Of a stretch of DNA of 64,000 bases, positions 33,287-41,421 are shown piece by piece. Below the pieces are notes generated by a model. That model did no database searches, was not told the DNA's origin, and saw nothing but the letters and a program-made list of their open reading frames with translations. Position numbers and translations under genes: made by a program. The stretch is from assembly GCA_002332905.1 (NCBI GenBank), contig DDAM01000020.1, positions 62,001 to 126,000 of the forward strand. Direction: 5' to 3'. The stretch comes from Firmicutes bacterium UBA2058. GTDB lineage: Bacteria > Bacillota > Clostridia > Tissierellales > Sedimentibacteraceae. Within the stretch, counting starts at the first letter, position 1. The number at the start of each line of letters is the position of its first letter.

Positions 33287-33594
33287 AAAAAATCGTTTAA
33301 TTTATTTTTCTGGTCTTTAGATAGAAACATTTCGAATTTTTTTAATTCTTGCAGTTTTTTATTATATTCTGCTTCACCAAGCTGGCTTTTTAATTTATCA
33401 CTATATGCCTTTGCATCTTTTAATATTTCATCATCTGATTTATCCTTATATTTTTCTTTAAACTGTTTAAAATCTTCATTATTTACAAGATTTTTAGCAG
33501 AATCACTGTTAAGCATTTCCTTAACTTCTTTGTTATTATTTATTGCATTTTTAATATTTTCATCATCAAAACTCTTGAATATATTATTTGGCAT
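33271..33594 (-). CDS. Hypothetical small helical protein
   Basis: 107 residues, no signal or membrane segment, highly charged and Asn/Lys rich: 'MPNNIFKSFDDENIKNAINNN', then 'DFKQFKEKYKDKSDDEILKDAKAY', ending 'LSKDQKNKLNDFLNKIK'. Predicted all-helical. RBS GAGGGAG. Its last four codons are built from the 10-bp tandem repeat, so the C-terminus is probably variable between strains. The divergent gene at 33821 may be functionally linked; family not recognised. Confidence 0.65.
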   Translation of the reverse strand: MPNNIFKSFDDENIKNAINNNKEVKEMLNSDSAKNLVNNEDFKQFKEKYKDKSDDEILKDAKAYSDKLKSQLGEAEYNKKLQELKKFEMFLSKDQKNKLNDFLNKIK

Positions 33595-33820
33595 TTACTC
33601 CCTCCTCATTTAGCTAATATTAAATATAATGTACTTTGAATATTATATTTATATTTTTATTCTATGAATAATATATTTATATATTACTTATTTGTTCTTA
33701 AAAAAATTATAATTAATAATACTATTAATTATAGATAATTTATTATAATTCAAGAACCTTTTTGGATAAATAACATAAAATATATATAGTATTAAATAAT
33801 ACATATAAGAAGGTGGTATT

Positions 33821-34429
33821 ATTCCAATTACATGGTTATTATATTTAATGGGCGCTAGATACATATTCGGAAATAAAAATATTAATAATGTTACACATAT
33901 GATAACAAACTATGCATCAGGAATCATTTCTAATCCTCATCAATTGGAGAGCACCTTAGGAATGATTAGAACCTTTGCGCCTTTAACCTCTGTGCAAACA
34001 GTAGGCAAAATAAATCTGTTTTTACCACTAGTAGAAAAATTCAGCAGCATTTTAGGAATTTATAGCTTTCTTAGTAAGGCACAAAATTATGCACCTATAC
34101 AATCACTTGGTGACAAGCCTCCTATGGAAAAGGTTACTTCGCTTATCTCTAACGGCAATATACCATTAACAAAAATCTTAGCTCAGCCAATCATTGCTAA
34201 AAATATGGATAAGATAATTAGTACAGTTACAAGTAATGTCATTAACAATAGCATGAAAAATGGAAACTTAGATCAAATGTTATCAGGACTGATGAATCAA
34301 ATGTCAAGTAACCAAAATAACAACAATGCAAATAGCACATCAGAAAATGTAGAAAACAATGCAAATAACAGCTTTGATATGAACAGCATCTTAGAAATTC
34401 TAGGACCAATACTTAATAACAACAAATAA
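33821..34429 (+). CDS. Hypothetical protein, probable ATT start
   Basis: The first ATG in frame (33848) has no ribosome site. A clear AAGGTGG lies at 33810-33816, four bases ahead of an in-frame ATT at 33821, with a stop codon in frame at 33806; I therefore propose a rare ATT start giving 'MIPITWLLYLMGARYIFGNK', 202 residues. The body has long mildly hydrophobic helices ('LGMIRTFAPLTSVQTVGKINLFLPLVEKF') and an Asn/Ser-rich linker (about 160-185). It ends in 'SFDMNSILEILGPILNNNK'. It looks like a spore- or stress-type Firmicutes protein of no known family. The stop codon lies in the palindrome at 34424. Confidence 0.6.
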   Translation: MPITWLLYLMGARYIFGNKNINNVTHMITNYASGIISNPHQLESTLGMIRTFAPLTSVQTVGKINLFLPLVEKFSSILGIYSFLSKAQNYAPIQSLGDKPPMEKVTSLISNGNIPLTKILAQPIIAKNMDKIISTVTSNVINNSMKNGNLDQMLSGLMNQMSSNQNNNNANSTSENVENNANNSFDMNSILEILGPILNNNK

Positions 34430-34483
34430 GAATTTAGCTAAACATTAGGGGATTATCTCCTAATGTTTGCTAAATTCTTATTT
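34424..34483. terminator. Palindrome carrying the stop codons of two convergent genes
   Basis: AAATAAGAATTTAGC... pairs with ...GCTAAATTCTTATTT in a stem of about 25 bp (one bulged T) with a 9-base loop. The TAA at 34427-34429 ends the plus-strand gene and the TTA at 34478-34480 ends metA on the other strand. The stem bases are identical to the tips of the MITE-like elements at 29611 and 41351. Confidence 0.85.
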
Positions 34484-35269
34484 ATTGTTAATTAAATTAT
34501 CAAAGATTTTGTTTCCGTCACAGCTCCACATATCTATGGGTGAATTTTTTGGGTTATCATCTTCAAAATAATTTTTGGGAATATCAATATTTAATCCTTT
34601 ATTTATATCCCTTTCATATTCACTTTTTAAAGTATTTAGGTCATATTCCGAATGACCCATTGCAAATATTCTTGAATAATCCTTTGATACTACTATGTGA
34701 GCCCCTGCCTCTGCTGATACTGCGGCTATTTTTAATTCATTTATTTTTAATATATCTTCAATCTTAATTTCAGTGTGTCTAGAATGTGGAGCGTAAAAGT
34801 AATCTCTTATACCACTAAACAAAGTACAATCTCTATCCAATATATCATTTTTAAAAACACCAAATATTTTTTTATCAAGTTTAACCTTATTTAATCCATA
34901 AAAATAATATAGTGCCGCTTGAGCTCCCCAGCAAATATACATAGCTTTTTGTACGTTTTTAGCAGAAAAATCAAGGATAGCTTTCATTTCATCCCAATAA
35001 TCTATCTCCTCGTATTCAAGATGTTCTATAGGTGCTCCTGTTACAATTATTAAATCATAGCTTCTATTTTGAATATCATATATACTTTTATAGTTATTTT
35101 CTATATAAGACAAATCAGTGTTTTTAGAGATATGTGACTTTGCACAAACTAATTCAATATTTACCTTTGTGTTTTTAACATCTAATACTCTTCTAAATTG
35201 AGCCTCAGTCTGTTCCTTTGTTGGCATCAAATTAACCAGTACTAGATTAACTACTTTACTATTGAGCAC
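34478..35269 (-). CDS. metA: Homoserine O-acetyltransferase (MetA family)
   Basis: The frame opens with ATG at 35281, but that ATGGAGG is the ribosome site; the GTG at 35269 is the more likely start (263 residues). The catalytic Cys is in 'AMYICWGAQAALYYFYG' (about 113) and the His/Glu pair in 'FAMGHSEYD'. The specificity position in 'VTGAPIEHLEYEEIDYW' is Glu, which in this family favours acetyl-CoA over succinyl-CoA (Gly in E. coli). That agrees with the O-acetylhomoserine sulfhydrylase gene just upstream. It is shorter than usual MetA, lacking about 35 N-terminal residues. Last gene of the SAM-riboswitch operon. Confidence 0.9.
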   Translation of the reverse strand: MLNSKVVNLVLVNLMPTKEQTEAQFRRVLDVKNTKVNIELVCAKSHISKNTDLSYIENNYKSIYDIQNRSYDLIIVTGAPIEHLEYEEIDYWDEMKAILDFSAKNVQKAMYICWGAQAALYYFYGLNKVKLDKKIFGVFKNDILDRDCTLFSGIRDYFYAPHSRHTEIKIEDILKINELKIAAVSAEAGAHIVVSKDYSRIFAMGHSEYDLNTLKSEYERDINKGLNIDIPKNYFEDDNPKNSPIDMWSCDGNKIFDNLINNK

Positions 35270-35280
35270 TTTAACCTCCA

Positions 35281-36555
35281 TTAAGCCTCTAGAGCTTGCT
35301 CTATATCTTTTATAATATCATTTACATTTTCAATACCAACGTTTAATCTTATAGCCTCTGGAAGAACACCAGCTGCAATTTGCTGTTCTTCGCTAAGTTG
35401 CCTATGAGTAGTACTGCCTGGATGTAAAATGCAAGTTCTTGAATCACCAACATGTACAACATTATTTATCCATTTTAAGCTCTTGGCAAATTTTCTGCCT
35501 GATTCTTTTCCACCCTTTATACCAAATAATATTATTCCGCTTGCTCCGTTTGGAAGATATTTATTAGCACGCTCATAGTCATTACTATTTTCAAGCTTAG
35601 GGTAATTAACCCACAAAACATTTTTATTGCTTTGTAAAAACTTAGATACCTTCAATGCATTTTCACTGTGTCTTTCCATTCTTAAGTGTAAGGTTTCTAA
35701 CCCTCTGTTATAAATAAATGCTGTAAATGGACTCATTGTAGAACCATAGTCTCTTAAAATATTCGCTCTAGCCTTAACAATATAGGATGCATTACCAAAT
35801 TTTTCAACATAGCTTATACCGTGATAATCTGGGTCTGGTTTAACTAAACAATCGAATTTACCGTTATCCCAATTAAAATTACCTCCATCAACTACAACAC
35901 CTCCAAGACATGCTGCTTGACCATCGATGTATTTACTTGCAGAATGAACTATTATATTAGCACCATGTTCAAAAGGTCTGCATAAATATGGGGTAGCAAG
36001 TGTATTGTCAACTATCAAAGGTACCTGATGCTTTTTTGAAGCATAAGATAATTTTTCAAAATCTAAAACATTTACACCAGGGTTACCTATGGTTTCACCA
36101 AAAACAGCCTTCGTTGTGGGTCTAAATGCCCTTTCTATTTCTTCAATTGTTGAATCAGGTTTTACAAATGTAGTTTCAATGCCTAATTTTTTTAGCGTTG
36201 ATGACAGCAATGTATAAGTTCCGCCATATAGTGTTGATGTAGCAACTATATGATCCCCAGCACTGCATATATTAAGTATAGCCATTGTTGTTGCAGACTG
36301 ACCGGAGGCCGTTGCAACAGCACCCACTCCTCCCTCAATCTGTGCTATTTTATTTTCAAATACAGCCACAGTTGGATTGCTAATCCTTGAATACATATGT
36401 CCATTTTCTGCTAAATCAAACAATGCAGCTATAAAATCCGGGTTCTTAAAGTTATATGTTGTACTTTGAACAAGAGGATATACTCTTGGTTCTCCTTCAG
36501 TATGATTTTCTAACGATTGTACCAATGCTGTTTCTATTGCAAATTCTTTATTCAT
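35281..36555 (-). CDS. metY: O-acetylhomoserine sulfhydrylase
   Basis: 424 residues from the ATG at 36555 behind TTGGAGG. Cys/Met metabolism PLP enzyme: 'YPLVQSTTYNFKNPDFIAALFDLAENGHMYSRISNPTV' at the start, the PLP-lysine motif 'NIIVHSASKYIDGQAACLGGVVVDGG', and 'RDYGSTMSPFTAFIYNRGLETLHLRMERHSENAL'. The 420-plus length and 'GNPGVNVLDFEKL' segment indicate MetY rather than MetB/MetC. It makes homocysteine from O-acetylhomoserine and sulfide. The stop codon overlaps the ATG region of metA. Confidence 0.93.
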   Translation of the reverse strand: MNKEFAIETALVQSLENHTEGEPRVYPLVQSTTYNFKNPDFIAALFDLAENGHMYSRISNPTVAVFENKIAQIEGGVGAVATASGQSATTMAILNICSAGDHIVATSTLYGGTYTLLSSTLKKLGIETTFVKPDSTIEEIERAFRPTTKAVFGETIGNPGVNVLDFEKLSYASKKHQVPLIVDNTLATPYLCRPFEHGANIIVHSASKYIDGQAACLGGVVVDGGNFNWDNGKFDCLVKPDPDYHGISYVEKFGNASYIVKARANILRDYGSTMSPFTAFIYNRGLETLHLRMERHSENALKVSKFLQSNKNVLWVNYPKLENSNDYERANKYLPNGASGIILFGIKGGKESGRKFAKSLKWINNVVHVGDSRTCILHPGSTTHRQLSEEQQIAAGVLPEAIRLNVGIENVNDIIKDIEQALEA

Positions 36556-36585
36556 ATTTACCTCCAAAATTATAAAATAATTAAA

Positions 36586-38955
36586 CTATATAAAAAACTT
36601 CTTAGCTATATCAACTGCCTCCTTAGCATCCTTTGCATAAAAATCTGCTCCGATTTTAGATGAATACTCATTAGTCAATACAGCTCCACCTACAAGCACC
36701 TTACAGGCACTATACTCTTTTCTCAATAACTTTATTGTTTCTTCCATGCTTTTAACAGTTGTAGTCATAAGCGAGCTTAAGCCTATTAATTTGATATTAT
36801 TTTTCTTAGCTACATCAACAATTCGCTCAGCACTTACATCTCTTCCAAGGTCAATAATTTTGTAACCATAGTTTTCTAATACAACCTTTACAATATTTTT
36901 GCCTATATCATGTATATCTCCTTTAACTGTTGCTAGTAAAATTGTTCCTTTGTTTACATCTGCTAAGCTTGTCAAATTTTCTTTTATTACCTCAAATGAT
37001 TCCTTAACTGTCTCTGCTGCTTGAATTAATTGTGGTAGAAAAATTTTTTCCTTTTCATACATTTCACCAACTCTATCAAGTGTCGGTATTATAATATTAT
37101 CAACTATCTCTAATGCTTCATTTGACTGCAATAATTTTATAGTTGCAGACCTCGCCTCATTTTTAGTTCCGCTAATTATTATTTTCGTAAGATCAAGCGT
37201 TTTTTTATCTGATTTAGGACTTGAATCAGATGTAATTGCAGTATCAGAGTATTTTTCTATATATCTCTTTGAATTTTTATCTATATTATGCAAAACATTA
37301 TGCCCCATGATGATATTCATCATATTTTCGTTATTAGGATTAATAATTGGCAAATCAAGACCATAAGCCAAGGCTTGAGATAAAAACACTTCATTTATAA
37401 TACTTCTATTAGGTAGCCCGAACGAAATATTTGAAACACCTAACACAGTTTTTAATCCTAAATTTGCTTTTATCATTTTAATAGCCTTTAACGTTTCAAT
37501 TGCATCCTCTTGCTGTGCTGATACAGTTAAAGTTAAACAGTCTATAAATATGTTATTTTTGCATATGCCATATTCAAGTGCTCTGTCTAGAATTTTCTTT
37601 GCTATGTTATAACGGTCCTCCGCTGTCTTTGGTATACCATTTTCATCTAGCGTCAATGCAACTACATTAGCACCATACTTCTTAACTAGCGGTAAAATCG
37701 TATCTAAAGATTTTTTCTCACCATTAACAGAATTCACAATAGCCTTTCCACAATAAACTCTTAGTGCTCTTTCTATAACATTTGGATTTACTGAATCAAT
37801 TTGCAATGGTGCATCTGTAATAGTTTGAAGTCTTAGTATGATATTTTCCATGACAGATGCTTCATCTATATCAGGAATTCCAACATTAACATCTAACATG
37901 TCAGCACCTGCGTCTATTTGCATAATTCCTTGCCTCAAAATAAAATCAATATCATTATTTATTAAAGCGGCTTTAAAATTCTTTTTACCTGTAGGGTTGA
38001 TACGCTCACCAATAACTCTAATCTGATTAATTTCCACAATCTTTGATGAAGAACAAGCACAGAATTTATCAACAGCATACTTAGCCTTAGGTTTTATGTC
38101 TTTTACCTTTTGCACAACATTTTTAATATGCTCTGGTGTGGTTCCGCAGCAACCTCCTATAATATTTACTCCAGACTTTACAAATTCTAATGCATACTCT
38201 GAAAATTTCTCTGCATCTATATCATAAATGCTTTTGTCGTCAACTATTCTTGGAAGCCCTGCATTAGGCTGAACAATTATGTATGCATTTGTTAATTCAG
38301 TTAGTTTATTCACAATTGGCGCCATTTCCTTTGGTCCAAGTGAGCAATTTATTCCTATTGCATCAGCTATATTTTCTAATGTCACAGCCATAGCTTCTAT
38401 ACTACAACCCATAAACGTACGTCCATTGCTTTCAAAGCTCATAGTACAAAAAACTGGCAATTCAGTATTTTCCTTAGCCGCAAGCAAAGCAATTCTTAGT
38501 TCCTGTAAGTCTGACATTGTTTCAATCAAAATTAAATCAGCACCATACTTTTCTCCGGCTATTACCTGCTCCTTAAATATACTGTAAGCCTCATCAAATT
38601 CCAATGTTCCAAGAGGGCTTAGCATTTGTCCAAGAGGACCAATGTCTAGGGCAACAAATCTACCGTCTGATGCTTCTTTAGCTATTTCTATACCACTTTT
38701 GATGATTTCTTCTACACTGTAATTTGTATCCTTAAGCTTTAGTCTGTTTGCTCCAAATGTATTTGCAGTAATAACATCACAGCCAGCCATTACATAGGAT
38801 TTGTGTATATCTTTTATTATTTCTCTATTTTCTACGTTATAAAGTTCTGGTACCTCTCCAAGCTTAAGGCCTTTTTTAATGATTTCTGTACCCATGGCAC
38901 CGTCAATGCACACAACATTATTTTTAAGGTATTCAATAATACTATTTGTTATCAT
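36586..38955 (-). CDS. metH: Cobalamin-dependent methionine synthase without activation domain
   Basis: 789 residues. Homocysteine-binding module (1-285) with zinc cysteines in 'GINCSLGP' and 'IIGGCCGTTPEHI'. A pterin-binding module follows (about 310-570, 'VIGERINPTGKKNFKAALI', 'DAGADMLDVNVGIPDIDE'), then B12 cap and binding modules with 'TVKGDIHDIGKNIVKVVLENYGYKIIDLGRDV' (the cobalt-binding His) and 'GLSSLMTTTVKSMEETI'. The SAM-binding reactivation domain is absent and encoded separately upstream, with a 4-base overlap. It transfers methyl from methyl-tetrahydrofolate to homocysteine. Confidence 0.95.
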   Translation of the reverse strand: MITNSIIEYLKNNVVCIDGAMGTEIIKKGLKLGEVPELYNVENREIIKDIHKSYVMAGCDVITANTFGANRLKLKDTNYSVEEIIKSGIEIAKEASDGRFVALDIGPLGQMLSPLGTLEFDEAYSIFKEQVIAGEKYGADLILIETMSDLQELRIALLAAKENTELPVFCTMSFESNGRTFMGCSIEAMAVTLENIADAIGINCSLGPKEMAPIVNKLTELTNAYIIVQPNAGLPRIVDDKSIYDIDAEKFSEYALEFVKSGVNIIGGCCGTTPEHIKNVVQKVKDIKPKAKYAVDKFCACSSSKIVEINQIRVIGERINPTGKKNFKAALINNDIDFILRQGIMQIDAGADMLDVNVGIPDIDEASVMENIILRLQTITDAPLQIDSVNPNVIERALRVYCGKAIVNSVNGEKKSLDTILPLVKKYGANVVALTLDENGIPKTAEDRYNIAKKILDRALEYGICKNNIFIDCLTLTVSAQQEDAIETLKAIKMIKANLGLKTVLGVSNISFGLPNRSIINEVFLSQALAYGLDLPIINPNNENMMNIIMGHNVLHNIDKNSKRYIEKYSDTAITSDSSPKSDKKTLDLTKIIISGTKNEARSATIKLLQSNEALEIVDNIIIPTLDRVGEMYEKEKIFLPQLIQAAETVKESFEVIKENLTSLADVNKGTILLATVKGDIHDIGKNIVKVVLENYGYKIIDLGRDVSAERIVDVAKKNNIKLIGLSSLMTTTVKSMEETIKLLRKEYSACKVLVGGAVLTNEYSSKIGADFYAKDAKEAVDIAKKFFI

Positions 38956-39608
38956 TTTCTTCTAAACTCACACCCTTCTTTATTTTCGCATAAATCACAT
39001 TTATTCTTTTTTCTTAATCTATTATCAGCACATTCATCCAATATTCCAATAACAGCAGTTACAGATTTTCTAGGAGTTAATATATTAGATTGATTAACAT
39101 ATAGACCGATTTTTTTACCTGCATCAAGTAAACTTAAAAGCTTAGGCTGAAAATCTATAGAAAAATCCCCATAGCCAGGACTATATCTGTAATTTATGTT
39201 GCAATTATTTATACTATTTACTATTGCTAATTCAAGCTCATCACATGCACACTCTACTGCTGCTGTCGCACAAGCATCCATGATAAAGGCATCATTGATT
39301 GAACAAATTTGCTTAGCCATTATTTTTTTTTCTATATCTGCACCAATGGTGACAGCAATCAAAATACATCTTTTACACTTGCTTAGATGATTCTTAATAT
39401 CCTCACCATTCATTACAGTATTAGTGCCATCAATTAAAACTCCATCATTCAAATGAACAATGTCAAAAAGTTTATACATGTATTTTACAGATAAGTTTTT
39501 TTCTGTTTCAATAATAATGTCGTCTATTTTTTGATTTAAACTCTTGTCAATTTCTTGGTTCTTATATCCCAAATATCTTAGCACTTCATCCTTTAGTATT
39601 TTTATCAT
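38952..39608 (-). CDS. Stand-alone MetH activation-domain protein
   Basis: 218 residues with the reactivation-domain hallmark 'NYRYSPGYGDFSIDFQPKLLSLLDAGKKIGLYVNQSNILTPRKSVTAVIG' (the R-x-x-P-G-Y-G SAM-binding loop), and a C-terminal Cys cluster 'CDLCENKEGCEFRR' seen in clostridial versions. It should supply SAM-dependent reductive methylation of oxidised cob(II)alamin in the MetH encoded by the next, overlapping gene. RBS GAGGTTAAA. A hairpin-rich spacer separates it from metF. Confidence 0.9.
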   Translation of the reverse strand: MIKILKDEVLRYLGYKNQEIDKSLNQKIDDIIIETEKNLSVKYMYKLFDIVHLNDGVLIDGTNTVMNGEDIKNHLSKCKRCILIAVTIGADIEKKIMAKQICSINDAFIMDACATAAVECACDELELAIVNSINNCNINYRYSPGYGDFSIDFQPKLLSLLDAGKKIGLYVNQSNILTPRKSVTAVIGILDECADNRLRKKNKCDLCENKEGCEFRRK

Positions 39609-39609
39609 T

Positions 39610-39672
39610 TTAACCTCTCATTATGCCATAGTCTCGACTATTTCGAATAGAAATGAAAAATCGTTTTTTGAT
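39610..39672 (-). repeat. Intra-operon hairpin-rich spacer (type C)
   Basis: The minus-strand transcript carries AAAATCAAAAAACGATTTTT, the same hairpin as in the spacers at 15456 and 21466, followed by an imperfect dyad TATTCGAAATA and ATGGCATAATGAGAGG before the next start. Confidence 0.5.
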
Positions 39673-39673
39673 T

Positions 39674-40537
39674 TTACTTAATAATATTAGCCATATTAAT
39701 GCTTATTTTTCTAGCAACAACTGGATTATTCATTGTATATAAATGAACACCCCTTACTCCGTTAGCTATCAAATCAATTATCTGCTCAGTAGCATAAAAT
39801 ATCCCTGCATCTCTTAAAGCAGTCTTGTCATTTTCATATTTATCAATCATTTTTAAATATTTGCTAGGAATTTTTGCTCCACACATATTAGCCATTTTTG
39901 TTATTTGATTTTTCTGTGTCAATGGCATAATACCAGCTGTTATTGGTATATTAATACCCTTTTTTGTCAATTTTTCTCTAAAGTTATAAAAGCTGTTATT
40001 GTCAAAAAACAATTGAGATACTAAATGTCCTACACCCTTATCAACCTTATTCTTTAAGTTATTAACATCATCATCTATAGAGTTGCAATCTAAATGTTTT
40101 TCTGGATAACAGGCTGCAACTACATTGAAGTCACCAATTGATTTAATATACTCAATTAAATCAGATGCATAACGAAAATCTCCAACCCTTGCCTCTCCAT
40201 CTCTTTTGTCTCCTCTCAAAGCTAAGATGTTTTGTACTCCATTTTTTTTAAGATCATCTAGTATTTCCTTTATATCCTCTTTTGTTGATCCTATGCATGT
40301 AAGGTGTGCCAGCGGCTCTATTTTATGCTTATTTTTGATGATACTAGCCACCTCACAGGTTCTATTATCTCTTGAATTTCCACCCGCTCCATAGGTAACA
40401 CTAATGTAATCAGGACTTAAATCTCCTAACGCTTCCAGTGTATCGTACACAATTTCTATTGGTGTTTCATACTTTGGCGGGAAGATTTCAAAAGAAAAAA
40501 CTATTTTTTCCTTTTCAAACAATCTACTTATATTCAT
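39674..40537 (-). CDS. metF: Methylenetetrahydrofolate reductase
   Basis: 287 residues from the ATG at 40537, which follows TTGGAGGATTTA. FAD-TIM-barrel signatures 'FSFEIFPPKYETPIEIVYDTLEAL', 'DYISVTYGAGGNSRDNRTCEVASII', 'LAHLTCIGSTKEDI', 'NILALRGDKRDGE', and 'GVGHLVSQLFFDN'. It makes 5-methyl-tetrahydrofolate for MetH. First gene of the methionine operon, 36 bases behind the SAM-riboswitch terminator. Confidence 0.94.
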   Translation of the reverse strand: MNISRLFEKEKIVFSFEIFPPKYETPIEIVYDTLEALGDLSPDYISVTYGAGGNSRDNRTCEVASIIKNKHKIEPLAHLTCIGSTKEDIKEILDDLKKNGVQNILALRGDKRDGEARVGDFRYASDLIEYIKSIGDFNVVAACYPEKHLDCNSIDDDVNNLKNKVDKGVGHLVSQLFFDNNSFYNFREKLTKKGINIPITAGIMPLTQKNQITKMANMCGAKIPSKYLKMIDKYENDKTALRDAGIFYATEQIIDLIANGVRGVHLYTMNNPVVARKISINMANIIK

Positions 40538-40572
40538 TAAATCCTCCAAATATTGATTTAAAAAACAAATAG

Positions 40573-40722
40573 AAAAAGCCTTCTCGATGAGAAGGCTTAC
40601 AGTACAATCACATTAGCGTCCTCTCATCTTTCAAAGCAATTGCTTTGACGGAATTAGCACCTTGCATAAAGCAGGTTGCCGAGATTTCATAGGGCCGTTC
40701 CCTCCATCTCTCTTGATGAAAA
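40573..40722 (-). promoter_or_regulatory. SAM-I (S-box) riboswitch with transcription attenuator
   Basis: On the minus strand from 40720: TTCATCAAGAGAGATGGAGG, then GAACGGCCCTATGAAAT, then CTCGGCAACC, all hallmark S-box segments. The P1 closing strand GATGAGAGG lies at 40629-40621. The terminator hairpin AAGCCTTCTC / GAGAAGGCTT (40576-40598) is followed by TTTTC. The 5' half of the terminator contains TTCTCATC, which can pair with the P1 strand GATGAGA as an antiterminator. High SAM would therefore stop transcription of metF-metH'-metH-metY-metA. Confidence 0.95.
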
Positions 40723-40785
40723 AGCTTTATTTATTTTTTATTAAAGATACACCATAATTTTATATTTGTCAATAGGAAATTAAAA

Positions 40786-41351
40786 AATAATTTAACTTAA
40801 TAAGTTAGTAGACAAATGATTGCTTCGACTTACTTCTACTACGAATCTAAGTGAAGCAAAGCATATAAAAAACGTTTCTGATTCCGTGATTCGGTTTCCC
40901 TTGATTTTTGTAAAGGAAGGGAAAGCCTCATCAAGTCACATAAACGTTTTTTATATACTTCGCTATTCATAGCAACCGATAACCAAAGAAAAATAAAAGG
41001 ATTTTTCTTTGGTCATCTTCGTTTCTGGCAGAGCTGTTTAATAAGCTTGTTAGTCGGTTGTAGGCGTGAAGGCTTAGTAGAAGAACACGCCAATATAGTA
41101 GAAAATCAGAGAAAAAATGTTTTTTTTCTTTGATTTTCGGTGCTATGGAGGCAATAAATATAAAAAAAGTTTATGCGACTTCAACGAGATTTACCTTCCT
41201 TATAAAAATCAAGGTAAGTCTCGTTGCGGAGACAGAACTTTTTTTATATTTATTGCTCACCTTTAATTCACAACAATAGTATGTCGAAGAAACAACTCTC
41301 TACTAAGATTTCACTTTCCAATATCTTAATTATTGCTACGATAAATTCTTA
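40786..41351. mobile_element. Larger composite MITE-like palindromic element, copy 2
   Basis: About 565 bases between the riboswitch promoter region and the ABC-F gene. The left end and the right 250 bases are homologous to the element at 29611-29884. Between them are extra nested hairpins: CGTTTCTGATT...ACATAAACG (40890-40950 region), ACCAAAGAAAAAT/ATTTTTCTTTGGT (40983-41014) and GAAAATCAGAGAAAAAA/TTTTTTTCTTTGATTTTC (41101-41139). No ORF. The right tip TAAATTCTTA matches the other copies. Confidence 0.65.
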
Positions 41352-41421
41352 TTCATTTGACCTTTTAAGAAAAACAAGCTAAAATATAAAGGTAAACAAA
41401 TATAATGGCACAGGTGATTTT

